Assembly (NCBI GenBank): GCA_036274895.1
Contig: DASUEU010000018.1
Span: 1 to 64,000 of the forward strand
Reading direction: 5' to 3'
Source: CALMKX01 sp036274895
GTDB lineage: Bacteria; Acidobacteriota; Thermoanaerobaculia; Multivoradales; SZUA-115
DNA length: 64,000 bases
Part shown: positions 50,863 through 62,322 of the stretch, piece by piece
Layout of the letters: the number at the start of each line of letters is the position of its first letter
Position numbering within the stretch: the stretch's first letter is position 1
Notes under the pieces: generated by a model
What the model saw: only the letters and a program-made list of their open reading frames with translations
Database searches by the model: none
Told to the model about the DNA's origin: nothing
Program-made: the position numbers and the translations under genes

Positions 50863-52215
50863 TCAGGGCCCTCCTTCTTCGTGCTGCTGCTTCAGCTCCG
50901 CGATGCGGGCGTCGATGTCCGCCAGCAGGGGCTCGGTGCCTGGTTGGGCTGCCAGCGCTGCCCGGGCCAGCTGGAGTCCCTCGATCTGGGACTGGACCTC
51001 CAACGAAGCCCCTTCCAGAGGTTCCTGGGACTTGACGTTCACCTCGCTCAGCTGGAACGGCTCGCGGCTGACGTAGAGCACCGGCAGGGTCCACGGCTTG
51101 GTCAGGTGCGCCTGGCTGAGGGTCGGCCGGTGCTGGCGGCAGAGCCTCTTGCGGGGCTCCACCATCAGCAAGGGCCAGTCGATCGGCACCGGGGGAGGGG
51201 ATTTGATCGCCTTGCGCAGGTAGCGGGCCAGGCCCTCGTAGAACACGGCCGCGAAGCAGTGAGCGTCTCGTCGGTCGATCGGCTCCTGCATCCCGACCAC
51301 GGCGGGATAGCCCTGGCGTACCAGCAGGCGAGCCAGGGGCTGGGACTGGCCACCGGCCGCGGCACCCAGGCAGCAGTTGAGCACCACCAGCCAGACTTCC
51401 GGACAAGCCTGGCGCAGCTCGGAGAAGTCCGCTTCTTCGAGCGCCACGCTACCGCGCGGCTTGGCCAGCTCCTGATCGGAGCGGGTGGCCAGCTCCAGAA
51501 TGGGGCTCGGCTCGTTGAAGCCGTGGCAAAAGAAGTGGAGCACGTGGGGCTTGAAGGACTCGACGGCGTTGCGGATGGACTCGCGAGAAGCCAGGAACTC
51601 GAACTTCACGGCGGGGTCAGCCGCCGCCTCCACCTTCTCCTTCACGACCTCGTCGCTGCCCAGGATCTGGAGCCGCCAAGGGAGCTTCGCCGCCTTGAGC
51701 CCCTGGGTGAGGCCCTTCCATTCCGCTTCTGCTGTGGCCTGGGTGTCGCCTCCGGCGGCGGCCAGGACGGCGAGCACCCGCAGGCTCTGGTCCAGGCGCC
51801 GCTCCACCGGCGGGGCGCCGGTCTTCATCACGGCACGGCCCAGCCGCACCTGGTCGACCAGGGCGAGGAAGCCGACTTGATCGTCGAAGAGGGCCTCCCA
51901 GGGCAGGGACTGGGCGAAGGAGAACTGGTCGTCGATCAAAATCGTGCCCTGGCTGAGCAGAGCCTGCCGGAGCTCAGCCTTCAGCTCCGGATGGGCGACC
52001 AGGGCGGTGTAGAGTGTCTGGCCGACCGTGCGGGTCAGGCTCGCCCCTTCCAGGTCCGAGCGGAAGCCCTGGACCTGGGGGTCGTCCGGGCCCACGCTCA
52101 GGGGCAGCGGCTCCACGCCGTCCAGGGGGTGTTGCGCTAGCGCCTCGGTAAGACGCACCTGGCCGCCACCCTGGAAGACCTTCTCGATGGTGAGAACGGT
52201 TCGCGGGCTGCTCAC
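50863..52215 (-). CDS. CHAT-domain cysteine protease
   Basis: The 450-residue protein starts at the GTG at 52215 (overlapping the previous stop as GTGA, with GGAGG 6 nt upstream). CHAT features: SLPWEALFDD (~103-112), H231 in VLHFFCHGFN, and C281/C282 in WLVVLNCCLGAAAG, with the second Cys the likely nucleophile. GYPAVVGMQEPIDRRDAHCF and FYEGLARYLRKAI, typical of the domain end, follow. The last ~60 residues form a Leu/Ala/Gln helix. CHAT proteases are clan-CD relatives of caspases; several act in antiphage defence. No TPR or sensor domain is fused, so activation must come from partner proteins. Confidence 0.88.
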   Translation of the reverse strand: MSSPRTVLTIEKVFQGGGQVRLTEALAQHPLDGVEPLPLSVGPDDPQVQGFRSDLEGASLTRTVGQTLYTALVAHPELKAELRQALLSQGTILIDDQFSFAQSLPWEALFDDQVGFLALVDQVRLGRAVMKTGAPPVERRLDQSLRVLAVLAAAGGDTQATAEAEWKGLTQGLKAAKLPWRLQILGSDEVVKEKVEAAADPAVKFEFLASRESIRNAVESFKPHVLHFFCHGFNEPSPILELATRSDQELAKPRGSVALEEADFSELRQACPEVWLVVLNCCLGAAAGGQSQPLARLLVRQGYPAVVGMQEPIDRRDAHCFAAVFYEGLARYLRKAIKSPPPVPIDWPLLMVEPRKRLCRQHRPTLSQAHLTKPWTLPVLYVSREPFQLSEVNVKSQEPLEGASLEVQSQIEGLQLARAALAAQPGTEPLLADIDARIAELKQQHEEGGP

Positions 52216-53819
52216 CCCGAGCCTCCGATGCCGGTTCCCGGTACTTTCTTGAAGAGATCGGCGACGTATTTCAGGGCCTCGGCTCGGCCCTTGACGCGGG
52301 CTCGTCCGGCTTCCGTTGTGGGCTCGCCCATCCGGAGGAGATCGCCCGAGAGGCGCTCGAGGATCCGCTGACTGGTGGCGAGCAGGGCCTCCTGGTCTTG
52401 CGGCTCTGGGTGTCGCTGTTTCGGGGCTTCCGGTTCCTCGAGTTGCGCCTTTGGGACCTGCGGTTCTGGGGCGTGCGGCTCCTGATCGTCCGTGGGCTCG
52501 AAGTCGATCCCCCGGGGTCCGTCCCCCGTGCCTCGGCCGGTTCCCGTGACAACAGGCACTTGCCACCCTATCCCCGCTGCCTCGACGACGCCCGCTTCCG
52601 AGGCCACCGTAAAGGTCGACAAGGCCCTGCGGCTTGCCTCACCAGAGTCTTCTGGCGCAGTCTTGAGCACATCGTAGATCGGGGTCGAGAAGCCACCGGG
52701 CCGGCCCCGACGCGCCAGCGCGGCCCCCACCTGTTCCGGCAGGGCGTAGAGAGCTCGTGCCGAAGTGGGCAGCAGGGGTCCCGTACCCTTGCCGAGAAGC
52801 AACGAGAGAGTGGGACCCAAACGCTCCGGGTCTCCCTCGCCCAGATCGTGAACCAACACCGGCCCGGGGCGGTCCCGGGCTACCTCGTCAGCCAGGCCGA
52901 GGAGGCCCGAGAGACTGTGGTTGTCCGGCGGTGAGACTAGGGCCAGCATGGCGGCGCCGCAGCCATCGAGGAACTGTCGCAGCTGGTGGCTGCCGACGAA
53001 GCGAGCCCACTCGCGGTCACGGTTTTGGAGCGGGGACTCCGAAAAAGCCAAGGCGCCCTTGGCGTCCGAGAGGAAGCCGTGGGTGAGGAAGAGCACAAGG
53101 TCCAGCCGGCCGGGTCCCTCGGCCAACATCCAGCGCAGCCAGGGGCTCTCGATCTCCGGCCGATCGGTCTCGAGATCGTAGAGGCGAGGCGCCGCCCCGA
53201 AGCGCTCTGCCGACTCCGGCGGAATGATGCGGACACGACCATCGGAGATGGCCGGGGCAAGGGAGGTCCGCACGGCAGACTCGAAGGCGCCGTCCACGAA
53301 GACGTGGAACGTGGCCGGCAAGGCCGAGTGCATCAGCTCCTCGACGATGGGCTGGAGCAGGGCCGGCAGGGCAAACGGGTGTTTTGCCTGGGGCATGGTG
53401 GCGCAGACGCCGACCTCGATGGTGCGACCTACCTTGGCCGAGGCGAGGTCGAAGTAGGGCCAGCGCACCACGGGACAGTCAAAGAGAGGCGCTAGCCGCC
53501 GCTCCCACGGCAGGAGCCCCAGGCCGCCGCTGGGCCGGCTGAAGCGGAGCCAGAGGATCTCACCCTCGCTGAGCACCGGTCGGATCAATCCCTCGAGGGA
53601 GGCGACCAGCCAGGCCGGCAGGTGGAAGGTGGCCGCGGGGTCCTGCGCCTCGTAGCCACGGGAGGACTCCGGCCAACCCAGCTCCTCTAGCTGGCACTCG
53701 ACCGTGCCTAGGGACTCCCCGCCCACGGCCAGCTCGAAGACCACGGCGACGCTCGCGCCGGACGGCCGGATGCGCAGCCGCAGGACCTTGAGGTCGCCGC
53801 CCTCCTCTGGACCGACCAT
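52212..53819 (-). CDS. CHAT-like protein lacking the catalytic cysteine
   Basis: The 535-residue product starts at the ATG that shares one base with the hydrolase stop (TGATG). Residues ~85-345 follow the CHAT plan of the next gene: GLLPWERRLAPL (101-112, like SLPWEALFDD), then LVLFLTHGFLSDAKGAL with H247. However, the strand expected to carry the nucleophile reads AAMLALVSPPDN (289-300) with no Cys; the nearest is C287. It may therefore be a pseudoprotease that regulates or targets its active neighbour. Residues ~435-480 are a Pro/Glu/Gln-rich linker, and a helical C-terminal end (ILERLSGDLLRM to LKYVADLFKKV) follows. No exact family is recognised. Confidence 0.7.
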   Translation of the reverse strand: MVGPEEGGDLKVLRLRIRPSGASVAVVFELAVGGESLGTVECQLEELGWPESSRGYEAQDPAATFHLPAWLVASLEGLIRPVLSEGEILWLRFSRPSGGLGLLPWERRLAPLFDCPVVRWPYFDLASAKVGRTIEVGVCATMPQAKHPFALPALLQPIVEELMHSALPATFHVFVDGAFESAVRTSLAPAISDGRVRIIPPESAERFGAAPRLYDLETDRPEIESPWLRWMLAEGPGRLDLVLFLTHGFLSDAKGALAFSESPLQNRDREWARFVGSHQLRQFLDGCGAAMLALVSPPDNHSLSGLLGLADEVARDRPGPVLVHDLGEGDPERLGPTLSLLLGKGTGPLLPTSARALYALPEQVGAALARRGRPGGFSTPIYDVLKTAPEDSGEASRRALSTFTVASEAGVVEAAGIGWQVPVVTGTGRGTGDGPRGIDFEPTDDQEPHAPEPQVPKAQLEEPEAPKQRHPEPQDQEALLATSQRILERLSGDLLRMGEPTTEAGRARVKGRAEALKYVADLFKKVPGTGIGGSG

Positions 53820-55171
53820 CAGGGCCCTCCGGCAGCCCGCACCTGGTTGAGCAGGGCCCAGGCGGTGGCTTCGTTGACCACTCCCCCGTGGCCGTCGATG
53901 CGGTCGTGGGCCGCCAGGGCCACCACCTTGGCGCCGGGAGTGGCGGGATAGGCCCCTCCACGGGCCGGCATGACGACCTCCTGAACTTCGGGAGCCGTGC
54001 CGCCCTGGGGGCCGAAGCCGCCGAGGGCCGCGAAGCGGCTGGGAGCCCCGGCCGCCACCTTCACCTCGCCCAGATCCTTGGTGCGGCGCACGGCGAGGTG
54101 GAACATCCTGGTCAGGGGCACGTCGTGGCGGGTGAAGGTGGTGAAGATCGGCTGGCGGACGATCGGCAGCACCTTGCGGTAGCCGCCGGGGAAGCCCTCC
54201 CCCGCCACGTCCGCCGCGAAGGCCCAGCCGTTGATCGCCGGCTGGAGGAGCAGCAGGGACTCGATGCTGCCGGCTGGCAGGGTGGGCTGCGCGGCCAGGG
54301 CCGAGAGCACCACCTTGGCACCGTAGGAGTGGCCGACCAGATGAAAGCGGGCTCCCGGCGCCGCGGCCACCAGGTCGCGCACCAGGGGGCCGACGCCGGC
54401 CGCCCCTACCCGCCCGGCGCGGTCCTTCATCTGCCACACGGTGAAGGCACGGATCGCCCCGCGGGGATCGGGCAGGGAAAGAGCGGCGGCCTCGGGCGTG
54501 GCGCCACCACCGCCCACCAGGCCGAAGTCGTCCTCCTCGTCGTCATCCACGGGTGCCGGTCCCTTGGGCAGGGCCCGCCAGGCGTCCAACAAGGCCGCGG
54601 CCGAGGGGGCCACGCCACCGCCCTCCTCGTCGCTGCCCTGGGCCAGCACCGGGGCCAGGATGCCGGCCAACTCGGTGGCCTCCGCCTCGCTCCAGCTCTC
54701 GGCGGCGGCCAGCTCGTAGAAGCGCTCGCGCTGGTTCGGAGGCACCAGCGTGGCCACTTCGGCGATCTCCTCGAGAGCTTCCCCGGCGGCCTCGTTCGCC
54801 GCCTCCTCGGGCGCGGCGGCGATCTTCGGTCCCTTCTCCCAGGGCAGCACCAAGGCCGTCGAGGGCCAGGAGATGCCGACCAGCAGGGGGCGGTAGTCCC
54901 CCGTGAGCCCTTCCTCCCGGCGCACCCGTCCGAAGACCTCGAAGAAGCCCTGGTAGCGCTTGATCGCGGTCGGCCAGTCGTTGTTCCAGCCGTGGGAGAA
55001 GAGAAAGACGTGGGTGAAGCCGCCCTGGGCGGCAGCCTCGACGAGGTGAGCCCGGGTCTTGGGGCCGAGGCAGCGCCCCTCCTTGTCGAAGGGGATCATG
55101 TACCAGGGGGCTCGGGCGCCATCGCCGAGGTCGAGCATCTGGAAGGGGCCGACGGGGAGAGGGCTGGGCAC
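53819..55171 (-). CDS. Alpha/beta hydrolase (lipase/esterase-like)
   Basis: The 450-residue protein starts at the GTG at 55171, chosen for its excellent GAGGAGG site; ATGs at 55213/55210 are weaker. The oxyanion segment is FLFSHGWNNDW (58-66) and the nucleophile elbow is GHSYG (S282). Candidate acid and base are D350 (TRHDVP) and H428 (DGHGG). An acidic, low-complexity insertion (~120-235, with DDDEEDDFG) lies between strands, probably a lid. There is no signal peptide. It is the first of four coupled genes with CHAT/caspase-like proteins, so it could be the effector (for example attacking lipids) or a regulated partner. It is divergent from the DedA gene. Confidence 0.82.
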   Translation of the reverse strand: MPSPLPVGPFQMLDLGDGARAPWYMIPFDKEGRCLGPKTRAHLVEAAAQGGFTHVFLFSHGWNNDWPTAIKRYQGFFEVFGRVRREEGLTGDYRPLLVGISWPSTALVLPWEKGPKIAAAPEEAANEAAGEALEEIAEVATLVPPNQRERFYELAAAESWSEAEATELAGILAPVLAQGSDEEGGGVAPSAAALLDAWRALPKGPAPVDDDEEDDFGLVGGGGATPEAAALSLPDPRGAIRAFTVWQMKDRAGRVGAAGVGPLVRDLVAAAPGARFHLVGHSYGAKVVLSALAAQPTLPAGSIESLLLLQPAINGWAFAADVAGEGFPGGYRKVLPIVRQPIFTTFTRHDVPLTRMFHLAVRRTKDLGEVKVAAGAPSRFAALGGFGPQGGTAPEVQEVVMPARGGAYPATPGAKVVALAAHDRIDGHGGVVNEATAWALLNQVRAAGGP

Positions 55172-55290
55172 GTTGCCTCCTCGATGGAGCGATGTGGGTT
55201 CGGGGCTCATCATAGCCCGCCGGCCGTGTTCCCGCAGCGCCCGCGAGGCCCTGTGCTAGCATCCGCCGGCCGATTTCGGCGCCCCCCGCC

Positions 55291-55932
55291 ATGGAGCTCC
55301 TCCAACAAGCCCTCGACTTCTTCCTGCACCTGGACAAGCACCTCCAGGAGCTGATCGCGCAGTACGGCACTTCGACCTACGCGATCCTCTTCCTGATCGT
55401 CTTCTGCGAGACCGGCCTGGTGGTCACCCCCTTCTTGCCGGGCGATTCCCTGCTCTTCGCCTGCGGCGCTTTCGCCGCGACCGGCAGCCTCAACCTGTGG
55501 CTGGTGATGACCCTTCTCGCCGCGGCAGCGATCCTCGGGGACTCGGTCAACTACTGGGTGGGAGCTGCCCTCGGCAAGCGGCTGGTGGGCACCCGCTTGG
55601 TCAAGCAGAAGCACATCGACAAGACCCATGAGTTCTACGAGCGCTACGGCGCGAAGACCATCGTCATCGCCCGCTTCGTGCCGATCGTGCGCACCTTCGC
55701 ACCCTTCGTCGCTGGCCTCGGCCGCATGACGTACGGCAAGTTCATGGCCTACAACGTCGTCGGAGGAATCGGCTGGGTGGTGATCTGCACGGTCGCCGGC
55801 TACTTCTTCGGCAACCTGCCGGTGGTCAAGGACAACTTCTCATTGGTGATCCTGGCGATCATCGCCATCTCGCTGCTGCCGGCGGTGGTGGAGGTGATCC
55901 GCCACCGCCGACAACGGCGAGAGGGGGCGTAG
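55291..55932 (+). CDS. DedA family membrane protein
   Basis: The 213-residue inner-membrane protein matches the DedA/SNARE-associated family, many of which move lipids such as undecaprenyl phosphate or phosphatidylethanolamine between leaflets. Conserved text: FCETGLVVTPFLPGDSLLF, DSVNYWVGAALGKRL, FYERYGAKTIVIARFVPIVR and TFAPFVAGLGRMTYGKFMAY. It has about five membrane segments. It is divergent from the hydrolase of the CHAT operon; a functional link is possible but unproven. Confidence 0.93.
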   Translation: MELLQQALDFFLHLDKHLQELIAQYGTSTYAILFLIVFCETGLVVTPFLPGDSLLFACGAFAATGSLNLWLVMTLLAAAAILGDSVNYWVGAALGKRLVGTRLVKQKHIDKTHEFYERYGAKTIVIARFVPIVRTFAPFVAGLGRMTYGKFMAYNVVGGIGWVVICTVAGYFFGNLPVVKDNFSLVILAIIAISLLPAVVEVIRHRRQRREGA

Positions 55933-55954
55933 GGGCGGCCCCCCGTGGCCGCCC
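55933..55954. terminator. Shared terminator-like hairpin between DedA and OPT genes
   Basis: GGGCGGCC (55933-55940) pairs perfectly with GGCCGCCC (55947-55954) across a 6-nt loop, directly between two convergent genes, followed on the plus strand by TCTTGCTC. It could serve both directions. Confidence 0.55.
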
Positions 55955-55961
55955 TCTTGCT

Positions 55962-57962
55962 CTACGCCAGCTTCTCGCGGGCCGCCTTCACCAGCAGGAA
56001 GGCCAGCAGCGCGAACATGCCGATGCCGATCAGATCGGCGCCGGGAGTGCCGAGGATCTGCTCGAAGCCCTCGATGCCGACGGCGTGCCGGATCGTGTCG
56101 TACATGAAGATCTCGGTGCCGTCCGCGCGAGTGCCGGTCACCCAGCCCTGGAGGGCGGCCGTGACCAGCCCGGTGAGCGTGCCTCCCGCCACCAGCCCGC
56201 TGGCATAGAGCATCCCCGAGGAGAGCTCTGACTCGCCATGGGCGCCCTCGCCGCTGGCACGATCGACCAGGCCGCGCAGGGCGCCACCGATGAAGATCGG
56301 CAGCGTGGTCGAAAGAGGCAGATAGAGGCCCACCGCGAAGGACAGGGAGCGCACGCCGCACAGCTCCACCACGACGGCGATCGCCATACCCGCGAAGACC
56401 AGACCCCAGGGCAGATCCTGAGCCAGGAGGCCCTTGATGATGGTCGCCATCAGGGTCGCCTGCGGGGCCGGGAAGTAGTCCGAGCCGATGGCGTGGCCGG
56501 GCACCGTGGGGTTGAGCGCCTTGGCGCCGTCGACCAGGTTCAGGGTGAAGCCGATGGCGAACACCGAGGCGAGCACGCCGATGATCAGGCCGAGCTGCTG
56601 GTAGAGGGGCGTCGCCCCCACGATGTAGCCGGTCTTCAGATCCTGGGAGGTGTTGCCGGCGTTGGCCGCCGCGATGCACACCATGCCGCCGACGCAGATC
56701 GCCAGGGCCTGGTAGGCATCCCCCGTCCAGCCGAGGGCCACGAAGATCAGGCAGGTGGCCATCAGGGTGGCGATGGTCATGCCCGAGATCGGGTTCGACG
56801 ACGAGCCGATGATCCCCACCACCCGGGAGGAGACAGTGACGAAGAAGAAGCCGAAGACCACCACCAGCACACCCATCAGCAGCTTACCGAGGCCGGTACC
56901 CGGCAACTGGGGCAGCAAGGCCACGACGCCAACCAGGATCAGCGAGCCGATGACCACGAAGCTGATCGGGATGTCCCGCTCGGTCCGGCTGGGGACCTGG
57001 CCGGACTTGAGGTCGCGCATGCTCTTGAACGCCTCGCGGAAGGCCGAGGCGATGGTGGGCAGGGTCTTGATCAAGGTGATCAGGCCCGCTGCGGCCACCG
57101 CGCCGGCGCCCAGGAAGCGCACGTAGCCAACCCGGATCTCGCCCGGCGACATGGCCGAGATCAGCTTGTCGCCGACACCCGGCTTCAAGGCCACCGGCAG
57201 AGCGTCGCCGATCACCGCCACCAGGGGTACCAGCACCAGCTGCGAGAGGATGCCGCCGGCCACCAGAACGCCGGCGATCTTCGGCCCGATGATGTAGCCG
57301 ACCCCGAGGTACTCGGTGGTCACGTCGCAGTTGACGTTGGCCCGTGGCAGGGCGGCGTCGCGGCCGGTGATGAAGGCCGGCTGCTCCTTCCACAGGCCCA
57401 AGATCTTCATCGCCGCGGTGTAGACGGCGGCGACCCCCAGGCCGACGAAGACCTTCTTGGCCAGGTTGCCGCCCTTCTCCCCGGCGATCAGCACCTCGGC
57501 GCAGGCCGTGCCTTCCGGGTAGAGCAGGGAGCCGTGCTCCTTGACGATCAGCGCCCGGCGCAGGGGCACCATCATCAGCACCCCGAGGGTGCCGCCGACC
57601 AGGGCCAGAGCGAAGATGTTGAAGTAGGTGAAGTAGCTTTCGCCCCCGGAGAGGAAGATCAGCGCCGGGATGGTGAAGGCCACGCCGGCAGCGATCGACT
57701 CGCCGGCCGAGCCGATGGTCTGGACGATGTTCTTCTCGAGGATCGTCCCCCCGCCCATCAGCTTGAACAGGAAGATCGCCATCACGGCGATGGGGATCGA
57801 GGCCGCGACGGTCAACCCGGCCTTGAGGGCCAGGTACACCGTCGAGGCGCCGAAGAGGAGGCCGAACACGGCGCCCATGACGATCGCCCGGAGGGTGAAC
57901 TCAGCCGGGCTCTCCGAAGCGGGCACGTAGGGTTTGAAGCTCTGCGGGTCAGACGCAGACAT
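55962..57962 (-). CDS. OPT-family oligopeptide/metal-chelate transporter
   Basis: The 666-residue membrane protein starts at the ATG at 57962, 4 nt after AAAGGAG. It has about 14-16 hydrophobic segments. OPT-family text includes ASTVYLALKAGLTVAASIPI, then GGGTILEKNIVQTIGSAGES (the conserved OPT signature region), EGTACAEVLIAGEKGG and GIIGSSSNPISGMTI. Bacterial OPT members take up oligopeptides or metal-siderophore-like chelates using the proton gradient. It follows the membrane pyrophosphatase gene with a terminator between, so it is probably transcribed separately. Confidence 0.93.
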   Translation of the reverse strand: MSASDPQSFKPYVPASESPAEFTLRAIVMGAVFGLLFGASTVYLALKAGLTVAASIPIAVMAIFLFKLMGGGTILEKNIVQTIGSAGESIAAGVAFTIPALIFLSGGESYFTYFNIFALALVGGTLGVLMMVPLRRALIVKEHGSLLYPEGTACAEVLIAGEKGGNLAKKVFVGLGVAAVYTAAMKILGLWKEQPAFITGRDAALPRANVNCDVTTEYLGVGYIIGPKIAGVLVAGGILSQLVLVPLVAVIGDALPVALKPGVGDKLISAMSPGEIRVGYVRFLGAGAVAAAGLITLIKTLPTIASAFREAFKSMRDLKSGQVPSRTERDIPISFVVIGSLILVGVVALLPQLPGTGLGKLLMGVLVVVFGFFFVTVSSRVVGIIGSSSNPISGMTIATLMATCLIFVALGWTGDAYQALAICVGGMVCIAAANAGNTSQDLKTGYIVGATPLYQQLGLIIGVLASVFAIGFTLNLVDGAKALNPTVPGHAIGSDYFPAPQATLMATIIKGLLAQDLPWGLVFAGMAIAVVVELCGVRSLSFAVGLYLPLSTTLPIFIGGALRGLVDRASGEGAHGESELSSGMLYASGLVAGGTLTGLVTAALQGWVTGTRADGTEIFMYDTIRHAVGIEGFEQILGTPGADLIGIGMFALLAFLLVKAAREKLA

Positions 57963-58094
57963 ATCGCTCCTTTCCACCGCCCGCCGGGCGGCTCCGAGAC
58001 TTGCTGTCCAGGTAGGTCCTGGTTTGGGCCTAGCTTATCAAGACCTCTCCTCTTGCTGACGCCGGGAAGCAAGTCCCGCACCCGCCAAAACGAA

Positions 58095-58124
58095 GAGCCA
58101 CCGACCCGTGAGGGCCGGTGGCTC
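58095..58124 (-). terminator. Rho-independent terminator of hppA
   Basis: GAGCCACCG (58095-58103) pairs with CGGTGGCTC (58116-58124), extended inward by CCC/GGG. In the minus-strand mRNA the stem is followed by TTCGTTTTGG. It lies 28 bp beyond the hppA stop. Confidence 0.8.
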
Positions 58125-58152
58125 GGTGAAACGGCGGACGGAGCCGTCCTCG

Positions 58153-60609
<2,457 letters not shown>

Positions 60610-60722
60610 GGGTGTAGAAATGCAGAGGCCCGGGCGCCGGCGCCGAAGCGCCAGGTCCGAGCCGGTGGGTCGTCAGACCGCCCCAGCGCCTCGCGCGGCA
60701 CCGGGGCGGGGCAAAACCAGCC

Positions 60723-61148
60723 TCAGCTGGCCGGCTTGAGGTCGTCGAACACCATGCCGAGGTTCTCGGCTCCGGCGGCACGCACGGTCTCGAGAAACTC
60801 GGCAACTCGCTCATACGGCAGATCGCCGTCGGCGGCGAAGAAGACCAGCTTGCGCTCCCGCCCTCTCAAAGTGTCGGAGAGCTTCGAGCCGAAGGAAGCA
60901 GCGGGCACCAGCTCCTTGTTGATGTACATCTGCCCGTTGCCATCCATCCGGACGATCAGCTGGTCGGGGTTGACCGCCGGCGGCGTGGGCCCCTCGATCT
61001 TCGGCGGCAGGTTGGTCTCGTACCCCATCTGCAGAAGGGGCGTGATCACCATGAAGATGATCAGCAGCACCAGAAGGACGTCGATGAGCGGTGTGATGTT
61101 GATCTCATTGCGGACCCCACCCCGGCCGCCGCCTACTTGCATTCCCAT
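60723..61148 (-). CDS. exbD: ExbD/TolR family biopolymer transport protein (second copy)
   Basis: The 141-residue inner-membrane protein has a short cytoplasmic start, one TM helix with the essential proton-path aspartate in NITPLIDVLLVLLIIFMV, and a periplasmic domain. It works with ExbB to power TonB-type or Tol-type envelope processes. It lies 33 bp after the first exbD. The two copies differ mainly in the periplasmic domain, so they could form mixed motors or serve different partners. Confidence 0.93.
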   Translation of the reverse strand: MGMQVGGGRGGVRNEINITPLIDVLLVLLIIFMVITPLLQMGYETNLPPKIEGPTPPAVNPDQLIVRMDGNGQMYINKELVPAASFGSKLSDTLRGRERKLVFFAADGDLPYERVAEFLETVRAAGAENLGMVFDDLKPAS

Positions 61149-61181
61149 GGCTCGTCCTCTCTCTTCTCGATGCGGGCCGCT

Positions 61182-61610
61182 CTAGCCGCTCTGCTTCTTC
61201 TGGGTGACGAGGCCCACGTCGGCGAAGCCAGCCTCGTTGATCAGCTTCATCAGCTCGCGGACCTGCTTGTAGGGCAAGGTCTTGTCCGCCTTGAGCACGA
61301 CGTCCCGCTCGGAGTTCTGCTCCGCGTAACGCCGCAGCTCGGTCAGGACGGCCTCCTTGGCGACTCGCGTCTGGGCGATGTAGATGCTGCCGTCTCGCTT
61401 GATCGCCACGTCCAGCTGACGCGGGCTCTCCGGCATCTTCGGCGGATCGGCCGTCAGCGGCAGGTTCACGTCGATGCCCTTCTGGAGCAACGGCGTGACC
61501 ACCATGAAGATGATCAGGAGCACGAGCATCACGTCCACCAGAGGAGTGACGTTGATGTCACTCCGGACGTCCTCGGCGCCGTCGATCTTACCTTTGGGCG
61601 CCAGCGCCAT
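61182..61610 (-). CDS. exbD: ExbD/TolR family biopolymer transport protein (first copy)
   Basis: The 142-residue protein has the proton-path Asp in NVTPLVDVMLVLLIIFMVV and a periplasmic domain ending LMKLINEAGFADVGLVTQKK, close to canonical ExbD. Its start overlaps the exbB end by 23 bp, so the two are translationally coupled and should form the ExbB-ExbD motor. Confidence 0.94.
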   Translation of the reverse strand: MALAPKGKIDGAEDVRSDINVTPLVDVMLVLLIIFMVVTPLLQKGIDVNLPLTADPPKMPESPRQLDVAIKRDGSIYIAQTRVAKEAVLTELRRYAEQNSERDVVLKADKTLPYKQVRELMKLINEAGFADVGLVTQKKQSG

Positions 61611-62286
61611 GGCCAGACCCCTGGTGCTTCTTGATGAAGAAGTCGATCAGCTCGGAGGCAGAGTTCGACATCTCCACCTGGAAGCGCTCGAGAATCGTCG
61701 TGAAGTGGTTGAAGAGCCAGGCGGCCGGGATTGCCACGCCGATGCCGAGACCGGTGGTGATCAGCGCTTCGGCGATACCGGCGGACACCGCCGCGATACC
61801 ACCCGAGCCGCTCTGGGCCATGCCGGTGAAGGCGTTGATGATGCCGAACACGGTACCGAACAGACCGACGAACGGCGCCGTCGAGGCGATCGTCGCCAAG
61901 CCGGCGGTGCCCTTCTTGAAGTCGGAGTAGGTGACCAGGGTCTCGCGCTCGATGGCCCGGCGAGCTGCCTCGATGGTCTCTTCTTCGTTGAGGCCGGCTT
62001 GCTGTTTCTCATGCAGGAACTGGATCAGCCCCGCTCTGGTCACGCGCGCCAGGTGACTGGCCGGGAACTTGCGGGCCGACTCGATCGCGTCCTGAACCTT
62101 GTCAGCAGCCAGCGCCTGGGTCGCCTGCTTGGCGAAGATCAGCGACTGCTGCTTGGCCTTCCGGAAGAAGTAGAAGCGCTCGAAGATGACGTAGAAGGAC
62201 CAGACCAACATCGCCAAGAGGATGATGATCACAGTCCGGGCGATGAAGCCCGACTGCTCCCACATGTGACCGAGTGACATGTCCAT
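61588..62286 (-). CDS. exbB: MotA/TolQ/ExbB proton channel protein
   Basis: The 232-residue inner-membrane protein has TM1 at ~14-36, a cytoplasmic helical part, and two more TM segments. The family signature is APFVGLFGTVFGIINAFTGM, then GIAEALITTGLGIGVAIPAA. It forms the pentameric ring around ExbD that converts proton flow to movement of TonB. It lies between tonB (36-bp gap) and the two exbD genes. Confidence 0.95.
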   Translation of the reverse strand: MDMSLGHMWEQSGFIARTVIIILLAMLVWSFYVIFERFYFFRKAKQQSLIFAKQATQALAADKVQDAIESARKFPASHLARVTRAGLIQFLHEKQQAGLNEEETIEAARRAIERETLVTYSDFKKGTAGLATIASTAPFVGLFGTVFGIINAFTGMAQSGSGGIAAVSAGIAEALITTGLGIGVAIPAAWLFNHFTTILERFQVEMSNSASELIDFFIKKHQGSGHGAGAQR

Positions 62287-62322
62287 GACTGACAGCTCCT
62301 CCTTCTCAAAGCCCGGCGGGCC

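Noticed and set aside
49462..52215. CHAT proteins as part of a type III CRISPR (craspase) system
   Set aside because: No CRISPR repeats, cas genes or TPR-CHAT fusion are in the window.
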